A stretch of 47,384 bases of DNA from Rubripirellula sp. (GTDB lineage Bacteria > Planctomycetota > Planctomycetia > Pirellulales > Pirellulaceae), in assembly GCA_028823035.1 (NCBI GenBank), contig JAPKCI010000020.1:1-47384 (forward strand). The letters are read 5' to 3'. Under the pieces are notes generated by a model. The model ran no database searches. It saw nothing but the letters and a program-made list of their open reading frames with translations, and was not told where the DNA came from. Positions 25,063 to 34,121 of the stretch are shown in pieces. A program made the position numbers and the translations under genes. Every line of letters begins with the position of its first letter. Positions within the stretch are counted from its first letter, which is position 1.

Positions 25063-25417
25063 AGCCAGCTGACCAATCATTGCATGGATTTTCGATGCAG
25101 CGACCTCTCGTTAATCCTCACCCTGCATTCTGAATGCATGGACGATGGACAACGTTTCTGTGTTCTCAACCGAGCAGGCGTCCTGCACTTCACATCAAAG
25201 ACTATCGGAATCGGCAACATCCCGACAAAGGAACGCATCAGACATCAGCGGTGAAGTCAACAGAGCCGTCCTTCTGCCATCGGTAGAAGTCGAGGACTCG
25301 AAATCGCAGTTGTCGATATGAGTCGCTTCCCGAAGCCGACTACTACCGCTTCTTTTCACACATGTCTGGGACTGCGTGGTGGCCTACAATGAGCACGAAA
25401 AATCGAGGATTCAAACC
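25063..25417. other. Intergenic region before phoD
   Basis: No gene or remnant recognised. Its right end carries GAGG about 10 bp before ATG 25418, which fixes the start of the phosphatase. Confidence 0.5.
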
Positions 25418-26998
25418 ATGAAACCGTTTTCCAAACAAAGTGAATCACGTTGGTACGGCATCGACCGACGCGATTTCATGCAATACATCGCAGCCGTCTC
25501 AGCCATTCCCGCAGTGGCGGCAAGTGCGGAAGAAGCACCCGGCAAGAGCCACCGATTCAGTGACTATCCATTCACACTCGGCGTTGCCTCTGGTGATCCA
25601 GAACCGGATGGCGTCGTACTGTGGACTCGACTGTCTCCATCGCCACTCACCGGTGGCGGCATGCCAACGACAGCTGTGCCAACGGTTTGGGAAGTTGCCA
25701 CCGATGAATCATTCACCAACGTCGTCCGCAGCGGCAAAACCAACGCCATGCCACAACTCGGACATTCTGTTCATGTTGAGGTTACAGGACTTGAACCACA
25801 CCGTTGGTACTTCTATCGATTCCATGCCGGCAAGGAAACAAGCCCCACCGGACGGACCCGTACTGCACCTGCAACCCAGGTGATGCCTGATCAATTACGA
25901 TTCGCATTCACAAGCTGCCAACATTATGAGAGTGGATACTTCAACGGTTACCCGCACATGCAGCAGGAGGACCTTGATCTTGTCGTTCACTTGGGCGACT
26001 ACATTTACGAATACGGGGGTCAGGACAATCGTCCCCGCAAACACCTGGGTAGCGAAATTGAAACTCTGGCAGACTACCGGACCCGTTATTCCCAGTACCG
26101 GCTGGACACGATGCTGCAGGAAACACATCGATTGTTTCCATGGGTCGTAACGTGGGACGATCATGAATTTGATAACAACTACGCGAACCTCGTCTCAGAA
26201 GAGCAGGGCATCTCTCCCGAAGCCTTCCTGGCACGTCGCAAGAATGCATATCAGGCTTACTATGAGTTCATGCCGTTGCGACGCAGGTCATTTCCTCAAG
26301 GCCCGAACATGACGCTGTACCGTGGTTGCCAATACGGACAACTGGCAAACTTTCATGTACTCGATACCAGACAATATCGGACTGACCAACCTAACGGCGA
26401 CCATCAGAAACCGATGACTGGCAAGGTGTTTGACCCCAAGGCAACCATGCTGGGCAAACCACAGGAAGATTGGCTGATGTCAAACTTGTTGCAATCCAAT
26501 GCCACTTGGAATGTACTGGCCCAGCAGGTGATGATGGCCCCGCTGAACCGTGGACAGGGCGATGACCGACGGTACAGCATGGATCAGTGGCCGGGCTACG
26601 AACTCAGTCGCCGCCGTCTGTTAAAGTTTTTCCATGACCGTCAGATTTCCAATCCCGTCGTCCTCACCGGCGACATCCACGTTAACTGGGTCAACGACCT
26701 GCAACTCGATTTTGAAAACCCCGAGTCACCTGTCGTCGGTACCGAACTGGTAGGCACGTCGATGACCTCCGGCGGCAACGGGGGTAAACCGATCCAGGAA
26801 TACGAACGTGCTGCTAGCCAGAATGACTTTGTTCGCTGGCACAACACAAATCGCGGATATGTTTCCTGCGAACTCACACCTCAACATTGGACAACCCATT
26901 TCCGAGTTACACCGCAGGTTGAAAAATCGGAATCTTCTCTCCTGACACCTGCCTCATTTGTGATTGAGGAAGGAAAAGCAGGTGCCAAACAAGCCTGA
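25418..26998 (+). CDS. phoD: PhoD-family alkaline phosphatase/phosphodiesterase
   Basis: 526 residues. N-terminal GIDRRDFMQYIAAVSAIPAVAA is a Tat-type signal (DRRDF), as normal for PhoD. The PhoD N-terminal domain starts with FTLGVASGDPEPDGVVLWTRLSP; the catalytic domain has FAFTSCQHYESGYFNGY, LVVHLGDYIYEYG, VVTWDDHEFDNNY, NVLAQQVMMAP and VVLTGDIHVNW, which supply the metal ligands of the calcium/iron centre. Cleaves phosphomonoesters and diesters outside the cell membrane, supplying phosphate. No Pho box was identified. Located between the sulfatase cluster and RbsD. Confidence 0.95.
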   Translation: MKPFSKQSESRWYGIDRRDFMQYIAAVSAIPAVAASAEEAPGKSHRFSDYPFTLGVASGDPEPDGVVLWTRLSPSPLTGGGMPTTAVPTVWEVATDESFTNVVRSGKTNAMPQLGHSVHVEVTGLEPHRWYFYRFHAGKETSPTGRTRTAPATQVMPDQLRFAFTSCQHYESGYFNGYPHMQQEDLDLVVHLGDYIYEYGGQDNRPRKHLGSEIETLADYRTRYSQYRLDTMLQETHRLFPWVVTWDDHEFDNNYANLVSEEQGISPEAFLARRKNAYQAYYEFMPLRRRSFPQGPNMTLYRGCQYGQLANFHVLDTRQYRTDQPNGDHQKPMTGKVFDPKATMLGKPQEDWLMSNLLQSNATWNVLAQQVMMAPLNRGQGDDRRYSMDQWPGYELSRRRLLKFFHDRQISNPVVLTGDIHVNWVNDLQLDFENPESPVVGTELVGTSMTSGGNGGKPIQEYERAASQNDFVRWHNTNRGYVSCELTPQHWTTHFRVTPQVEKSESSLLTPASFVIEEGKAGAKQA

Positions 26999-27045
26999 GG
27001 CGGCCGATCGGTTGAATTGAAAACAGCCGCTGTCACAAGGGCCGA

Positions 27046-27492
27046 TCAATCCATCCTCACGCCAATGTGCAGCAGAATGTTGGCGTACCGCTGTTGATCT
27101 GCCGTCTGGATGGTCAAGACATGATCAGGAGTGCTGACCGCTTCATAAAACTTCCATTTGTCAATCGACTCCAATTTCAGATCAACACCGGCATCCTTGA
27201 TGGTCTTGCGATAGTCATCCCAGACGGGAGGATCGCCATCGAGAGCGTAGGGGCCACTGGTCTCGGTTTCCATGGTCTGAATCGATTCCACCGGCACCGC
27301 AGACAAGATCGCTTCCAGCACCTGATCACAGGTGGGAACGCCCGGCATCAGGTTCAGGCTGATCAGTTCGGCACGGGGACCGCGTTTGCTGGCAGCTGGA
27401 TAGTTTCCATCAGCGATCAGCACGGCACTGTGATGGCCAGATGCGGCCAAAACGGCGGTGATTTGTGGGTGAATCAGCTTATGACGTAGCAT
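27046..27492 (-). CDS. RbsD/FucU family sugar mutarotase
   Basis: 148 residues from ATG 27492. Family markers: HPQITAVLAASGHHSAVLIADGNYP (substrate-binding His and Asp), ELISLNLMPGVPTC and the C-terminal IQTADQQRYANILLHIGV (QxxxxYxN motif). RbsD and FucU interconvert anomeric and ring forms of ribose or fucose; planctomycete members are not assigned to one sugar. Alternative GTG start at 27501. Transcribed divergently from the M50 protease with a 154-bp shared promoter region. Confidence 0.92.
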   Translation of the reverse strand: MLRHKLIHPQITAVLAASGHHSAVLIADGNYPAASKRGPRAELISLNLMPGVPTCDQVLEAILSAVPVESIQTMETETSGPYALDGDPPVWDDYRKTIKDAGVDLKLESIDKWKFYEAVSTPDHVLTIQTADQQRYANILLHIGVRMD

Positions 27493-27646
27493 TCCAAGCA
27501 CACTCTTGGGGCAGGTGAATAAGAAGGGCGAAAGACCGCATATCGTTTCATTTGATGTTTCCGCTACGATGATAGCGACTTGCGTTCGTTTGCAGTTAGC
27601 GATTTCTGGAATCGCATTGTGACGGAGACGCCTTTTATCGGAAAGT

Positions 27647-28930
27647 GTGTTGAATCGAAGACTAAAACTAGGAACGTTTCTGGGGATCGGACTTTACATC
27701 CACTGGTCCTTTTCATTGATGATCGCCTACATCGCGTTAAGTGCGTATGGAGACGGCACCTTGGGCGTCCTGTATGCCATCTCGCAACTGATGGGCGTGT
27801 ACTTCTGCGTGACGTTGCATGAGTATGGCCACGTTCTGGCAGCCAGGCGATTCGGCATTGGAACCGTTGACATTACCTTGCTGCCGATTGGGGGTGTCGC
27901 CCGACTGAAATCAATGCCTCGGATTCCCTGGCAGGAACTGGTGGTCGCTGTCGCGGGTCCGGCCGTGAATGTCGTGATCGTGATCCTGCTACTTGCTGGC
28001 TTCTTTGCCTTCTCGAGCGAGGCTGTGCTCTACGCCTTTCAGGGCTCGATTACTTCAGCGATATCGGGTCAGGGCATGGACGAGGACATGCTACAGACGA
28101 TGGATGCGATCCTGATGCGTCCATCGTTCACTGGTTATGCAATGATGTTGGTAGGCGTCAATTTAATGCTGGTCATTTTCAACATGCTGCCAGCATTTCC
28201 CATGGACGGTGGCCGTGTTTTTCGTAGCCTTCTGGCGATGATCATCAACTACCGCAAAGCGACATGGATCGCATCGCGGGTTGGACTGCTTTGTGCCGCT
28301 GGCATGGCGTTCATCGCGTTGAACGCCAGTCCCATGCAACCAATTCCGGTCTTGATTGCCATTTTCATTGGATACGCGGGCCTTGCCGAAGCAAAACAGG
28401 TCGACATGATGGAATCTGTGCGTGGCCTGAATGTCAGACAGGCGATGGTGAGAACCGGTGACTGCATCCTGATGGATACACCACTGTCGCAAATCTTTCG
28501 AGCATGGCAGGCAAGTCCAATGCAGTCCCTGCCCGTTGTCAGCGATCACGGTATGGTCGTTGGCATGCTGCACCTTCGTGATGTCCAGCAGGCGATCAAG
28601 GCCGGCAAGGACCCACTGACACCTGCCAGTGAATTGATTGACAACAAGAATTACCTGGGTGGCGTTGGAATCGACGAACAACTTGAAACGGCGATCCAGC
28701 GGGGTGGGCGGCAATCCCGACAAATCCCGGTTGTCGATGCTGACGGTTACCTGTTGGGAATCCTCGACCTGGACTCGATGCTGATGCGAGCACAATTATC
28801 TAGACACGAACAACGCTCGTTGAACGAGTCTCCGTTCCCGCTAAACCGTATCATGCAGCCGGAAATGCTGGGTCAGGGTACTTCGTCAAACCCGCCGCAT
28901 GGCTTCAAACGCTTTGATCAAACTAACTGA
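27647..28930 (+). CDS. Site-2-type M50 metalloprotease with CBS domains
   Basis: 427 residues. Intramembrane zinc protease: LHEYGHVLAARRFG (HExxH at 58-62) in a membrane helix, PIGGVARL, and the second zinc motif NMLPAFPMDGGRVFRSLL. Four or more membrane segments cover roughly residues 10-240. The C-terminal half holds two CBS domains (LNVRQAMVRTGDCILM ... VVSDHGMVVGML, then DEQLETAIQRG ... IPVVDADGYLLGILDLDSML), a layout (M50B-CBS) thought to sense adenine nucleotides. Start GTG 27647 or TTG 27650. Likely cuts membrane-bound regulators; substrate unknown. Confidence 0.92.
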   Translation: MLNRRLKLGTFLGIGLYIHWSFSLMIAYIALSAYGDGTLGVLYAISQLMGVYFCVTLHEYGHVLAARRFGIGTVDITLLPIGGVARLKSMPRIPWQELVVAVAGPAVNVVIVILLLAGFFAFSSEAVLYAFQGSITSAISGQGMDEDMLQTMDAILMRPSFTGYAMMLVGVNLMLVIFNMLPAFPMDGGRVFRSLLAMIINYRKATWIASRVGLLCAAGMAFIALNASPMQPIPVLIAIFIGYAGLAEAKQVDMMESVRGLNVRQAMVRTGDCILMDTPLSQIFRAWQASPMQSLPVVSDHGMVVGMLHLRDVQQAIKAGKDPLTPASELIDNKNYLGGVGIDEQLETAIQRGGRQSRQIPVVDADGYLLGILDLDSMLMRAQLSRHEQRSLNESPFPLNRIMQPEMLGQGTSSNPPHGFKRFDQTN

Positions 28931-28987
28931 TGAAGCAATACCCGGTTGTGCCGAGATCCGTGACGCAACCGCCCATACAGCCAGATC

Positions 28988-29896
28988 CTAGAGTGATCCA
29001 TCTTCGGCTTGCCCACAATCAGTTGCGCTGATCGATCTTTCGATCTGAATCGTGGTGTGATTGATGTCAAAGCGTGCGTGTAACATTTCACATGCCTCTC
29101 TGAGCATCGCATCATCATTCTCAAGATCGGGACGAACAATATGCACAGTCAATGCGATCTCAGTCGTGCTGATGGCCCAAACATGCAGGTCGTGCACCTC
29201 CGTGACGTTTGGCAACTCCAAGAGTGCAACTTGAACCTCATCAAACTCGATTCCCGGTGGCACCGCTTGCAATGCCAGATGAACAGAGTCCTTCAATAAA
29301 CCCCATGTCCCAATGAATATGACGACAGCAATCACCAGACTCGAAACCGGATCCACCCACAACCAATGAGTCCACATGATCACAAAACCAGCAACAACCA
29401 CACCGAGAGAAAGCAGAGCATCGGCAGCCATGTGCAGATAGGCTCCGCGAATATTGAGGTCACTGTGACGTCCACGGACAAATAACAACGCGGTGCCTGT
29501 ATTAATCACAACACCCACCATGGCAACTGAAATCACGATGCCTGCGGGAACCTCCGTTGGAGTGGACAAACGCCCAACCGCCTCCCAAGCAATGCCTCCC
29601 ACCGCAACCAACAACAACAAACCGTTGAACACCGCCCCCAGGATCGTCGAACTGCGCCAACCGTATGTGCGTTGAGGGCTCGGTGGCAGTTTCGCAAGAG
29701 CATATCCGCCCCATGCCACCAGCAAGCCAAGCACATCACTCAAATTATGGCCAGCGTCGGCCAACAGTGCGAGGGAACCGGAATACCAGCCAAAGGAACC
29801 TTCCACCACTACGAAGGCAAGATTCAGCGTGACTCCCGTTGCAAAAACCCAACCGTAAGACTGATCAGACGAGTGATTGTGAGTGCATTGATGCAT
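28988..29896 (-). CDS. Cation diffusion facilitator (CzcD/ZitB-like) metal exporter
   Basis: 302 residues from ATG 29896 (MHQCTHNHSS, a short His/Cys metal-rich head). Six predicted membrane helices; the metal-binding motifs are LADAGHNLSDVLGLLVAWG in helix 2 and HMAADALLSLGVVVAG in helix 5, matching the HxxxD pattern of zinc-transporting CDF proteins. A cytoplasmic C-terminal domain with LPNVTEVHDLHVWAISTTE follows. Exports Zn2+ or similar divalent ions against protons. An in-frame ATG at 29977 would add 27 residues; the His-rich start is preferred. It converges with the M50 gene (57 bp between stops). Confidence 0.93.
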   Translation of the reverse strand: MHQCTHNHSSDQSYGWVFATGVTLNLAFVVVEGSFGWYSGSLALLADAGHNLSDVLGLLVAWGGYALAKLPPSPQRTYGWRSSTILGAVFNGLLLLVAVGGIAWEAVGRLSTPTEVPAGIVISVAMVGVVINTGTALLFVRGRHSDLNIRGAYLHMAADALLSLGVVVAGFVIMWTHWLWVDPVSSLVIAVVIFIGTWGLLKDSVHLALQAVPPGIEFDEVQVALLELPNVTEVHDLHVWAISTTEIALTVHIVRPDLENDDAMLREACEMLHARFDINHTTIQIERSISATDCGQAEDGSL

Positions 29897-30038
29897 GAGC
29901 AACGGTCGTAACGGGAACGATTGAACAGAACCAGGCTTCGTTGATAAAACAGTGGCCCAATCAGGAAAGTATGGCACAGACGATTGGGCTGAGCGACTTC
30001 ATCAATTACCTCACCCCGTTCATCATCAACCACACGCA

Positions 30039-31076
30039 TTAGATGGGCTTAGCTGCATCGCTGTAGGCTCCGAAAACGAACGAGGCTATGCGAAAGATCA
30101 TGAAAACGAGCAGCAACATTACCGTGACAAAGATGATTGTCGACACGGTTCGCGAAATGATTTTAAGTGCCCCCTTGGCTCGCTCATCGTATTCAGTCGC
30201 GAGATGAGCCATGGATTCGGCGTCAGTCCCGGAATGCTCTGCGATTTCGATTCTGCCGATGAAGTCGGACGGAAAAATATTCATTGCCTCCAATGCACCT
30301 GCCAAGGTAGCACCAGCCAGAATCGCTTGCTGCGAATCGGCTGCCGCGGCACGGTAGTAATCACTATCCGTGCTGTCCAAAGCCAGAGAGATCGCCAAGG
30401 TTGGCTCTAATCCTGAACCCAAGCCAATCGACAACCCCCGACAAAATCTTGCAATGGTAATTGTCTGTAGAGAAGATCCAATCACCGGGACCATATAGAC
30501 CAGCGGAATCAAATTGTGTACGCCAGCCACATTCTTGAAGAAGCACAAGATGCAGGCACCAATGCTGCCAAAAATCAGGAACAGGTACATCCAGAAAATG
30601 AGAACTCCCTGAGAGCCACGCAATCCGAATCCCAGAATATCGGCCATTTCACCGCCAGTAGCCGGCACCAAAACCCCAAGCAAATAAATCAGTCCCGAGA
30701 TCACAAGAATACCGAAGAGCAACTGCAGGACCGGGAGAATGATCACCGAAATAAAACTGCGACGTAGTTGAAGTTGCTGCTGGTAGTGTTCGCTGAGCAG
30801 CAACAGCAGGTATTCCAATTTCCCGGTTGTTTCGCCAACCCGGACCATCACGGTCATCAGTGTTGGGAAAAATTTGTTTTGGCCCATCAGAACATGGAGT
30901 TGCTCACCTTTTTTCACTCCCTCGATAAGGCCCTCCATCGCCCGGTGTTGGCTGGCTGAGCCCATCTTTGCCTCACTCTTCAACAGCACCAAAATATCGG
31001 CACCGGCATGAAGTCCCGTACCAAAGCGATGGCAGAATGAGGCTGCTGCAGAGAAGGACATTCGCTTAGAGAACAC
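30039..31076 (-). CDS. GspF/PilC-like membrane protein (T2SF family)
   Basis: 345 residues. Two T2SF domains (about 10-130 and 215-335) as in GspF/PilC, the inner-membrane platform of type II secretion and type IV pili. Recognised by LHAGADILVLL, TLMTVMVRVGETTGKLEYLLLLLSEHYQQQ and SGLEPTLAISLAL, GRIEIAEHSGTDAESMAHLATEYDERA. Membrane helices at about 108-132, 155-180 and 312-335. Start GTG 31076 (GAGG 10 bp upstream) is preferred over ATG 31061. No ATPase or pseudopilin gene is nearby, so it works with a system encoded elsewhere or is a stand-alone paralogue. Confidence 0.88.
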   Translation of the reverse strand: MFSKRMSFSAAASFCHRFGTGLHAGADILVLLKSEAKMGSASQHRAMEGLIEGVKKGEQLHVLMGQNKFFPTLMTVMVRVGETTGKLEYLLLLLSEHYQQQLQLRRSFISVIILPVLQLLFGILVISGLIYLLGVLVPATGGEMADILGFGLRGSQGVLIFWMYLFLIFGSIGACILCFFKNVAGVHNLIPLVYMVPVIGSSLQTITIARFCRGLSIGLGSGLEPTLAISLALDSTDSDYYRAAAADSQQAILAGATLAGALEAMNIFPSDFIGRIEIAEHSGTDAESMAHLATEYDERAKGALKIISRTVSTIIFVTVMLLLVFMIFRIASFVFGAYSDAAKPI

Positions 31077-31168
31077 GCTGGAAACGCCTCAATTCAACTT
31101 GGATGTTCAAGGTAACCGACGCTCCATTGTGGCCAAATTACACCCTCTGGGTATAGAGGCTACCTGTT

Positions 31169-31498
31169 TCACGCCGCCTGTTTCCCATGATCTTTTGAGA
31201 TCTTACTTTGTGAAGCCTGCATGGTGACATTGCGCAACTCCATGCGGTGGTAAGTATTGAGTGTCTCTTCAACCTGCTGAAGCTGCTCTGAAGCTGTTTG
31301 CGACAGATCGACAAACAGGGTGAGAACACCTGCAATCACACACCACGAGGCCTGCTCGTCATCCAGCACTTCCATTCTCACTTTGAAGCCGATGCCTCGC
31401 GCCTCGTGCAACGTCTGTCGAAGCCTGGAAACGACGTCATTGGCTGCCAAATCATCTTTTTCTGTTTGGAAGTAAAGCGATTTTCCCTTCGCAATCAT
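31169..31498 (-). CDS. Small hypothetical protein upstream of GspF-like gene
   Basis: 109 residues from ATG 31498, which has AGGA 8 bp upstream. Soluble, charged, no signal peptide. Contains DLAANDVVSRLRQTLHEARG, FKVRMEVLDDEQASWCVIAG and a helical, Gln/Glu-rich stretch TASEQLQQVEETLNTYHRM. The alternation suggests an alpha/beta fold with a C-terminal coil. Family not recognised. Same strand and 92 bp upstream of the GspF-like gene, so probably co-transcribed; transcribed divergently from the histidine kinase. Confidence 0.7.
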   Translation of the reverse strand: MIAKGKSLYFQTEKDDLAANDVVSRLRQTLHEARGIGFKVRMEVLDDEQASWCVIAGVLTLFVDLSQTASEQLQQVEETLNTYHRMELRNVTMQASQSKISKDHGKQAA

Positions 31499-31708
31499 CT
31501 GACATCCTGTGAACTGACGGACGAAACAGCGCAGCTACTGCAAGCAAAACAAATTACCCACTCATTGAGGTCGATGGGGGACGTGGCAATCTATGCGGGG
31601 AGGATAGTTCGGCCTGTAGCAAATGAAATACCTTCGACGATAGGTCAAGATAAGTACAGGGCAATTTCGCGTTGTATCAGTCCCAAGTTTCGGTCCGGCC
31701 TAGTCAAC

Positions 31709-32539
31709 ATGCAGTCGCAGCAGTCATCCAACACCAGTCACTCACCACCGAGCCAGGTTCCAACACCCGCAGCTCCGGCTAACGTGGTGGATCCGCAGCG
31801 GCAAATTCAGTACCTGAAAAGTGAGCTTCGCAAAACACAGGCTCTAGCGGCACTTGGCGAACTGACAAGTACAGCCACTCATGAATTCAACAACGTGTTG
31901 ATGACAATCATCAACTACGCAAAATTGGGGATTCGCAATCGGGACGATGCGAGTCGCGATAAAGCTTTGGGAAAAATTCTGGATGCCTCGGAACGGGCAG
32001 CAAAAATCACAGCAACCATCCTCGCTCAGGCCAAAAACCGCAGCGAGAGCATGGAACCCACCGATCTTGCTGCCATCATCACCGACTCGCTGGTGCTGCT
32101 CGAACGGGAAATGCGAAAATACCGCATCGCAGTGGAAACCGAACTGGATCCGAAAACACCTAAAGCAATGGCCAGTGGTAACCAAATTCAGCGTGTACTG
32201 CTGAATCTGTTGATCAACGGTCGACAATCCATGCCCGAAGGCGGCACGATCCTGATTCGACTGAAACCCAGTGCCGACAGTAAATTTGTCGAACTGGTTG
32301 TCCGCGATTCAGGCTCCGGTATCCCGCGAGCAACCCTGCCTCACATCTTTGACGCCTTTTACACCACCAAGGATGGCCCGGATGAATCGGGAAAGGGCGG
32401 AACGGGACTCGGTCTGGCTGCCTGCAAAGAGATTATCGACACTCATCATGGACGCATTCGCGTCGAGAGCTCAGTCGGTCGTGGGACCGCCTTTATCATT
32501 CGCTTGCCGGTCAGCAAAGACGCGCAGTTTATCGCCTGA
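31709..32539 (+). CDS. Soluble sensor histidine kinase (NtrB-like core)
   Basis: 276 residues from ATG 31709. After a Pro/Ser-rich head and a short coiled segment (about 28-48), the phospho-acceptor box is ATHEFNNVLMTIINY with His58. The ATPase domain has the N box NLLINGRQSM, the G1 box RDSGSGIP, the F box FDAFYTTKD and the G2 box GKGGTGLGLAACK, and ends GTAFIIRLPV. No transmembrane helix or PAS domain, so it is a cytoplasmic kinase that depends on a partner for sensing. No response regulator is adjacent. The open frame extends upstream to 31298 but that part overlaps the divergent small gene and is unlikely to be coding. Confidence 0.88.
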   Translation: MQSQQSSNTSHSPPSQVPTPAAPANVVDPQRQIQYLKSELRKTQALAALGELTSTATHEFNNVLMTIINYAKLGIRNRDDASRDKALGKILDASERAAKITATILAQAKNRSESMEPTDLAAIITDSLVLLEREMRKYRIAVETELDPKTPKAMASGNQIQRVLLNLLINGRQSMPEGGTILIRLKPSADSKFVELVVRDSGSGIPRATLPHIFDAFYTTKDGPDESGKGGTGLGLAACKEIIDTHHGRIRVESSVGRGTAFIIRLPVSKDAQFIA

Positions 32540-32832
32540 CCTCGCCATCTGATTACACCTGATCGACTGACCAAGGTAGAACCCGGTCAGTTGTATCGAT
32601 TGTGTTTCGCGGCAAACCGCAGTCACCCATCCATTGCCTACCCGCCACATTCAAGTAGCGCAAAATCTGTGGTGTTGTTTTAACGCAGTTGGTTTGGCCT
32701 ACGTTGATGTTGCGATTGCCATGGACGACCGCGTGTCGGCTTGCGGCATGGGTCAGGACCTGCAAGTTCCACGTGAGATGATTTTTGAGCACGCTCGTCT
32801 CAAGGACTGGGTGCGGATCTGAACCTATTCAC

Positions 32833-34056
32833 TCACTGAGTGAATCGATAGATCCGACCGCCACCCGACATCGTGCTCATCAAAACCTCACCGTCATCGG
32901 TTTGCCCAAACGTGAACACAGGCAAATTGTCCCAGGCAATCGGGCGGTTCTCGGTGACGGTTGCCGTAGCAGCGTCGTACTTCAATGCCCAAAGACGCCC
33001 GCTGACGTAGTCACCATAAAGGTAATACCCATCCAACACGGGATTGCTGCTGCCACGGTAAACAGCACCACCAGTGATCGACTTTCCCCAAGGATCGGTA
33101 TGCGGATACTCAACCAAAGGCTCGATCAAATCAGGACGTGGTCCGGCACCTGCATTGCCACCGAGCTTGAATGCGTGTGCCGCCTCTCGTAGATTCCAAC
33201 CGTAATTTCCGCCACGGCGAATCAAGTTGACCTCTTCCCACTCATTCTGGCCCACATCCGCAGCCCAGAGATCACCTGTCTTGGGATCGAATGCCATCCG
33301 CCAGATGTTCCGGATGCCGAATGCATAGATTTCTGGCCGCGCCTCGCCGTTCACAAAGGGGTTGTCCTTCGGGATGGAATAGGGCTGCTCTTCTGAGGGT
33401 CGATCAACGTCGATACGCAAGATGGAACCAAGCAGGGTACCCAAGTCCTGACCGCTGCCAAGCGGATCATTGGCTTTGCCTCCGTCACCCAGTGCAACAT
33501 ACAGCAAGCCATCAGGTCCAAACGTAATGGTCCCACCATTGTGATTCCAGAATGGCTGCTGTATCTCCATCAACTTCAGTTCACTGTTGGGATCACCATG
33601 ATCTTTATCCAATGCGGAAAAGCGGCTGACCACCGAAACATGAGGTCGTTCGGAAGAAGTGTAGTAGACATAAAAATAACCGTTGAGATCGAATTTGGGA
33701 TGAAAATCGAGTCCCAACAAGCCTTCTTCATTCTCACGGTCTTTGTAGGCCACCCGCTTCGAAAGGTCGATGTACAAATCGGCGCGTTCCACATCATGAT
33801 CAGACGCATCGATGAAAAAAATCTTTCCCCGTTGCCCGGCGATGAAAAGGCGACCACTCCCATCGCCGGCCCCTGTGAGCACGATTGGACGCGAAAGTCG
33901 CAAGCGGGGATAGGCTTCAACAACCTTGGCTGGCATTGGCGAAGTATTCAAAGAACGCGGTGGTTGAGCAAGATTGATCGTCGTCTGTGCCGACAATTCC
34001 CCGCTGCAACCAACACCCAAACCAATCACCAGAATGACACACGATAGCTTGATCAT
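32833..34056 (-). CDS. PQQ-type glucose/sorbosone dehydrogenase-like lipoprotein
   Basis: 407 residues from ATG 34056. The N-terminus MIKLSCVILVIGLGVGC has a lipobox-like end (GVGC), so it is probably a lipoprotein. The rest is a six-bladed beta-propeller of the GSDH family (PF07995): RPIVLTGAGDGSGRLFIAGQRGKI, EEGLLGLDFHPKF, NHNGGTITFGPDGLLYVALGDGG, GIRNIWRMAFDPKTGDLWAADVGQNEWEEVN and GGAVYRG. The catalytic His of NHNGG is present. Members oxidise sugars with pyrroloquinoline quinone, though the cofactor cannot be proven here. The ATG lacks a ribosome-binding site; 34113 is an upstream alternative. Lies 65 bp downstream of the zinc-ribbon membrane protein on the same strand. Confidence 0.9.
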   Translation of the reverse strand: MIKLSCVILVIGLGVGCSGELSAQTTINLAQPPRSLNTSPMPAKVVEAYPRLRLSRPIVLTGAGDGSGRLFIAGQRGKIFFIDASDHDVERADLYIDLSKRVAYKDRENEEGLLGLDFHPKFDLNGYFYVYYTSSERPHVSVVSRFSALDKDHGDPNSELKLMEIQQPFWNHNGGTITFGPDGLLYVALGDGGKANDPLGSGQDLGTLLGSILRIDVDRPSEEQPYSIPKDNPFVNGEARPEIYAFGIRNIWRMAFDPKTGDLWAADVGQNEWEEVNLIRRGGNYGWNLREAAHAFKLGGNAGAGPRPDLIEPLVEYPHTDPWGKSITGGAVYRGSSNPVLDGYYLYGDYVSGRLWALKYDAATATVTENRPIAWDNLPVFTFGQTDDGEVLMSTMSGGGRIYRFTQ

Positions 34057-34121
34057 GAAACCAATGGAAAAAGGAAAAAATGACGTTCCCGACCTTGAGT
34101 GGTCTCTGCACACATCGCCTG

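Noticed and set aside
31298-31708. Long N-terminal extension of the histidine kinase frame
   Set aside because: It overlaps the well-supported divergent small gene (31169-31498) and contains no recognisable domain; the start at 31709 suffices.
32553-32832. Possible remnant gene on the minus strand between the kinase and the sugar dehydrogenase
   Set aside because: The frame has some protein-like look but no motif I can place; insufficient evidence.
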